NCBI GenBank assembly: GCA_020081605.1 | Contig: JAHREC010000013.1 | Span: 1,364,001-1,428,000, forward strand | DNA from: Albifimbria verrucaria | Lineage: Eukaryota; Ascomycota; Sordariomycetes; Hypocreales; Stachybotryaceae | Direction of reading: 5' to 3' | DNA: 64,000 nt | In this document: positions 61,385 to 64,000 of the stretch, in pieces | Layout of the letters: each line of letters opens with the position of its first letter | How positions within the stretch are numbered: the stretch's first letter is position 1 | The notes under the pieces: generated by a model | The model's database searches: none | Seen by the model: the letters and a program-made list of their open reading frames with translations, nothing else | Told to the model about the DNA's origin: nothing | Translations under genes and position numbers: made by a program

Positions 61385-61701
61385 GTTCAAAGCTGAAATG
61401 AATCCAGACACCTATCCACACTTGCGATACCAGCTGGTGTAATAATAAAGTATCAAAAGGTTGGGGGAGTGATAGTTAACGTGCCGTATATCGAGGTCAT
61501 ACAGGGTAGGGTAGCCCGTCGACTAGTAGGTAGAAGGAAAGCGTAGCCTAGCTGGTGCCTTGCGTGCGTTTAGTGCTGTAGTCCAGCCACGCACCGCCAC
61601 ACACGGCTTGCAGCACCCAGTAACCGTACCTTGAACTTGCCTATCGCAAGCTCCAGAAGTTTTCCTGCAACCCATCTCTACGCCATCACGACACACACGC
61701 C
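61385..61701. promoter_or_regulatory. Divergent promoter shared by nas6 and prp46
   Basis: 317 bp lie between the two start codons on opposite strands, so both promoters must fit here. A TAGTAGGTAG word occurs at 61527-61536. No TATA box was recognised. Confidence 0.55.
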
Positions 61702-63237
61702 ATGGCCACATCCGAGGTGTCGCAGAACCCGACGCCGCTCAACGCGCTTGTGTTGGAAAACGCTGCCGTATCGAAGCAGCTGTACACGCGCGCCCCGAGC
61801 GATCCAATGGCAAGCGACAGAAGCCCGACGACGCGCTTGAGGATCCGTCGATAAAGCGCCGCTTCCACGCCGAGTACGCCGCCGTTGAGACCCTCCCCGC
61901 CGTCATTGCCGCGAAGCAGCCCGGAAAGCAGCCCGGAAAGAAGGTGGTCAAGGCTGGCGCGCCTCAGCGACCTGCCCAGAAACTCCTCGAGGCTGGACCC
62001 GGGTCGGCGCCGTCAACTGGAGCCAAGGATGCCGGTAACGCTGCGCCCGAGGCGAACGCGAACATCAGCACGAGCCTGACCATGAGGGGTCCAGCGGGCG
62101 CTACTTCCATCCAGCAAGTGAGACCAGAGTGGCACCCGCCGTGGAAGCTGATGAGAGTCATCTCGGGACATCTTGGCTGGGTGCGCAGTCTTGCCGTTGA
62201 GCCGGGGAACAAGTGGTTTGCCAGCGGTGCTGGCGACCGAACAATTAAAATCTGGGACCTCGCTACGGGTTCGCTGAGGCTTACCCTGACTGGCCACATC
62301 AGCACTGTCCGTGGCCTGGCAGTTTCGCCGCGACATCCATACCTCTTCTCCTGTGGTGAGGACAAGATGGTCAAGTGCTGGGATTTGGAGACGAACAAGG
62401 TGATCCGACACTATCACGGCCATCTGAGCGGTGTGTATACGCTGGCGCTGCACCCGACGCTCGATGTGTTGGTCACCGGTGGTCGAGATGGTGTCGCAAG
62501 AGTCTGGGATATGCGAACAAGAAGCCAGGTCCACGTTCTCACTGGCCACACACAGACGGTCTCTGACCTCAAGTGCCAAGAGGCCGATCCACAAGTCATT
62601 ACTGGCTCTCTGGATTCTACTGTGAGAATGTGGGATCTGGCGGCTGGCAAGACTATGGGTGTCCTTACCCACCACAAGAAGGGTGTTCGAGCGTTGGCAA
62701 CCCACCCGACTGAGTTCACTTTTGCAAGTGGTAGCACTGGAAGCATCAAGCAGTGGAAATGCCCCGAGGGTGCCTTTATGCAGAACTTCGAGGGCCACAA
62801 TGCCATCATAAACACACTCAGCGTCAACCAAAACAATGTTTTCTTCTCAGGAGGTGAGCTGATTTCTACCTTACCAATGTGCTACGTCGATCTATAAAGC
62901 AAGGGACTGACAATTTCCTTTCTCGTTTTAGGTGACAACGGCTCCATGAGTTTCTGGGACTGGAAATCTGGACATCGCTTCCAGTCTCTTGATACAACAG
63001 CACAGCCTGGCTCTTTGGACGCAGAATCTGGCATCATGAGTTCAACATTCGATAGGTCGGGCTTGCGTCTCATCACTGGCGAGGCGGACAAGACAAGTAA
63101 GTTCAATGTTTTCTATATGCCATATTTAATGCTTGGGCTAACAGGGTCTAGTTAAAATATGGAAAGAGGATGAAAAGGCGTCTGTTGAGACGCACCCATT
63201 ACAATGGCAGCCCACTCTGGGCCGCCGTAAGTTTTAG
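61702..63237 (+). CDS. prp46: Pre-mRNA splicing WD40 protein PRP46/PRL1
   Basis: Exons 61702-62853, 62932-63096 and 63152-63237. A basic, disordered N-terminus of about 130 residues leads to [20 protein letters not shown], the conserved entry to the propeller. Seven WD repeats are visible by their endings: IKIWDL, VKCWDL, ARVWDM, VRMWDL, IKQWKC, MSFWDW and IKIWKE. Each is preceded by the expected GH dipeptide ([40 protein letters not shown]). Component of the Prp19-associated complex of the activated spliceosome. One break near 61796 in a C run; corrected length 1404 nt, 467 aa. It ends 53 bp from the convergent ORC1 stop. Confidence 0.94.
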
Positions 63238-63290
63238 AGACGCACGGCTGTGGAAGGCAAGGAATACCCCGTAATGAGCATATTTCAATA

Positions 63291-64000
63291 TTATAAACCG
63301 ATTCCCAAGGCTCTGAGGTCCGTGTCATCGCGGAGAGCCATCTTCACTTCATCATCAGCTATGGACAGGCGCAGCTTGCTTGACCGCTCGGCGCGCTGCG
63401 CCTCCAGGTTAATGAGGCCAGCAGCGACGAGCTCAAGAGCTGCTGTATGAACGCAGCTCGGTCTTCCAACGCTGCGTGGGCCAGTCCCGAGACCAGGCTT
63501 TGAAATGCTGGGAAGGACCTGGGCCATGCCAGGAACATTGCCGGAGGAGTGAGCAGAAGCCCGCTGAAGCTCGTCCAGCGTGTCACCGAATGTGGTCTCT
63601 GCTAGACCGGTTCTTCGGATTCGCAGCAGTAATGCAGCCATCAGAAGCTTTGACATGAGTGGTAGATTTCGGAGGTGTTGTTGGATAGGGTTTGTCGTGG
63701 CTTCGTTGATGGCCTTTTGATGGTGGCAATCGTTACTCTTCCGCTCTTTGTCTTGTCCGGAATGTCTGCCCCTTTGGCGCGCTTGCTAGGGGTTGTTGGA
63801 TCGCCCTGGACGTCAGACTCCGCGAGTTCGACGGCCCGTCGGCATATGTCGAGGGCCCTTCTGGCATCTCCGCTGACGGCTGCAACTTTTCGACTGGCGA
63901 ATTGGATGGCATCTGGGTCGACAATGTTTCCAGGCACACCTTCGAGTCGTGACTGGATGATTTTCATAAGCTGCTCGTGGTTATAACCAGGGAATGTAAT
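63291..64000 (-). CDS. orc1: Origin recognition complex subunit 1 (3' part)
   Basis: Runs off the right edge, so the start and most of the AAA+ core lie outside. Visible: ITFPGYNHEQLMKIIQSRLE, the sensor-2 segment AVSGDARRALDICRRAVELAE, then the C-terminal winged-helix part (MSKLLMAALLLRIRRTGLAE, ALELVAAGLINLEAQ), ending ALGIGL. ORC1 is the ATP-binding subunit that marks replication origins and loads the MCM helicase. One break near 63712, in AAAA; one added base joins TIK to KAINEATTNPIQQHLRNL. Convergent with prp46. Confidence 0.92.

Overview
The window is nuclear DNA of a filamentous ascomycete (Pezizomycotina), most likely a Sordariomycete and perhaps Hypocreales; the class and order are inference from gene content and general look. 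Genes have short introns (mostly 50-100 bp) with GTRNGT donors, CTAAC/CTGAC branch sites and YAG acceptors. The gene set is typical of the group: a SUN-family wall protein, CRZ1, alternative oxidase, DGAT2 and a TMF golgin. No rRNA, tRNA, CRISPR, IS element or intact transposon was seen.

Layout. 1-297: 5' part of an unknown minus-strand gene. 1721-3097: SUN-family glucosidase (-). 3098-9816: long gene-free stretch. 9817-11618: C2H2 zinc-finger factor (+). 12450-13971: DGAT2 (+). 14415-15883: APN1-type AP endonuclease (+), convergent with a BUB1/MAD3-type checkpoint kinase at 16161-19911 (-). 20448-21988: enolase (-). 23959-24853: PNO1/DIM2 (-), divergent from MDM31 (about 25475-27455, +). 28280-29465: eIF3j (-), divergent from arginyl-tRNA synthetase at 30952-33944 (+). 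35341-36573: alternative oxidase (+). 40224-42448: CRZ1 (+). 43385-44587: zinc-independent alcohol dehydrogenase/enoyl reductase-like protein (+), convergent with an unrecognised ORF at 44743-45450 (-). 49423-56221: very large low-complexity repeat protein (+). 57330-60148: TMF/Sgm1 golgin (+). 60337-61384: Nas6/gankyrin ankyrin protein (-), divergent from PRP46/PRL1 at 61702-63237 (+). 63291-64000: 3' part of ORC1 (-), running off the edge.

Almost every gene is cut by single-base frameshifts, nearly all explained by one missing base in a run of identical bases. Adding back the inferred bases brings each conserved gene to an exact multiple of three (for example enolase 438 aa, AOX 354 aa, APN1 449 aa, PRP46 467 aa). 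I read this as a property of the assembly, not gene death. Each gene is therefore given as one CDS spanning its exons and breaks, with the breaks noted.

The genes are ordinary housekeeping and regulatory genes and form no cluster or pathway. The least explained item is the repeat protein at 49.4-56.2 kb. It carries about 19 copies of an acidic-Trp-Gly/Ser motif followed by a KKDKKKK basic block, then acidic repeats with SUMO-interaction-like cores, then an Arg-rich tail.
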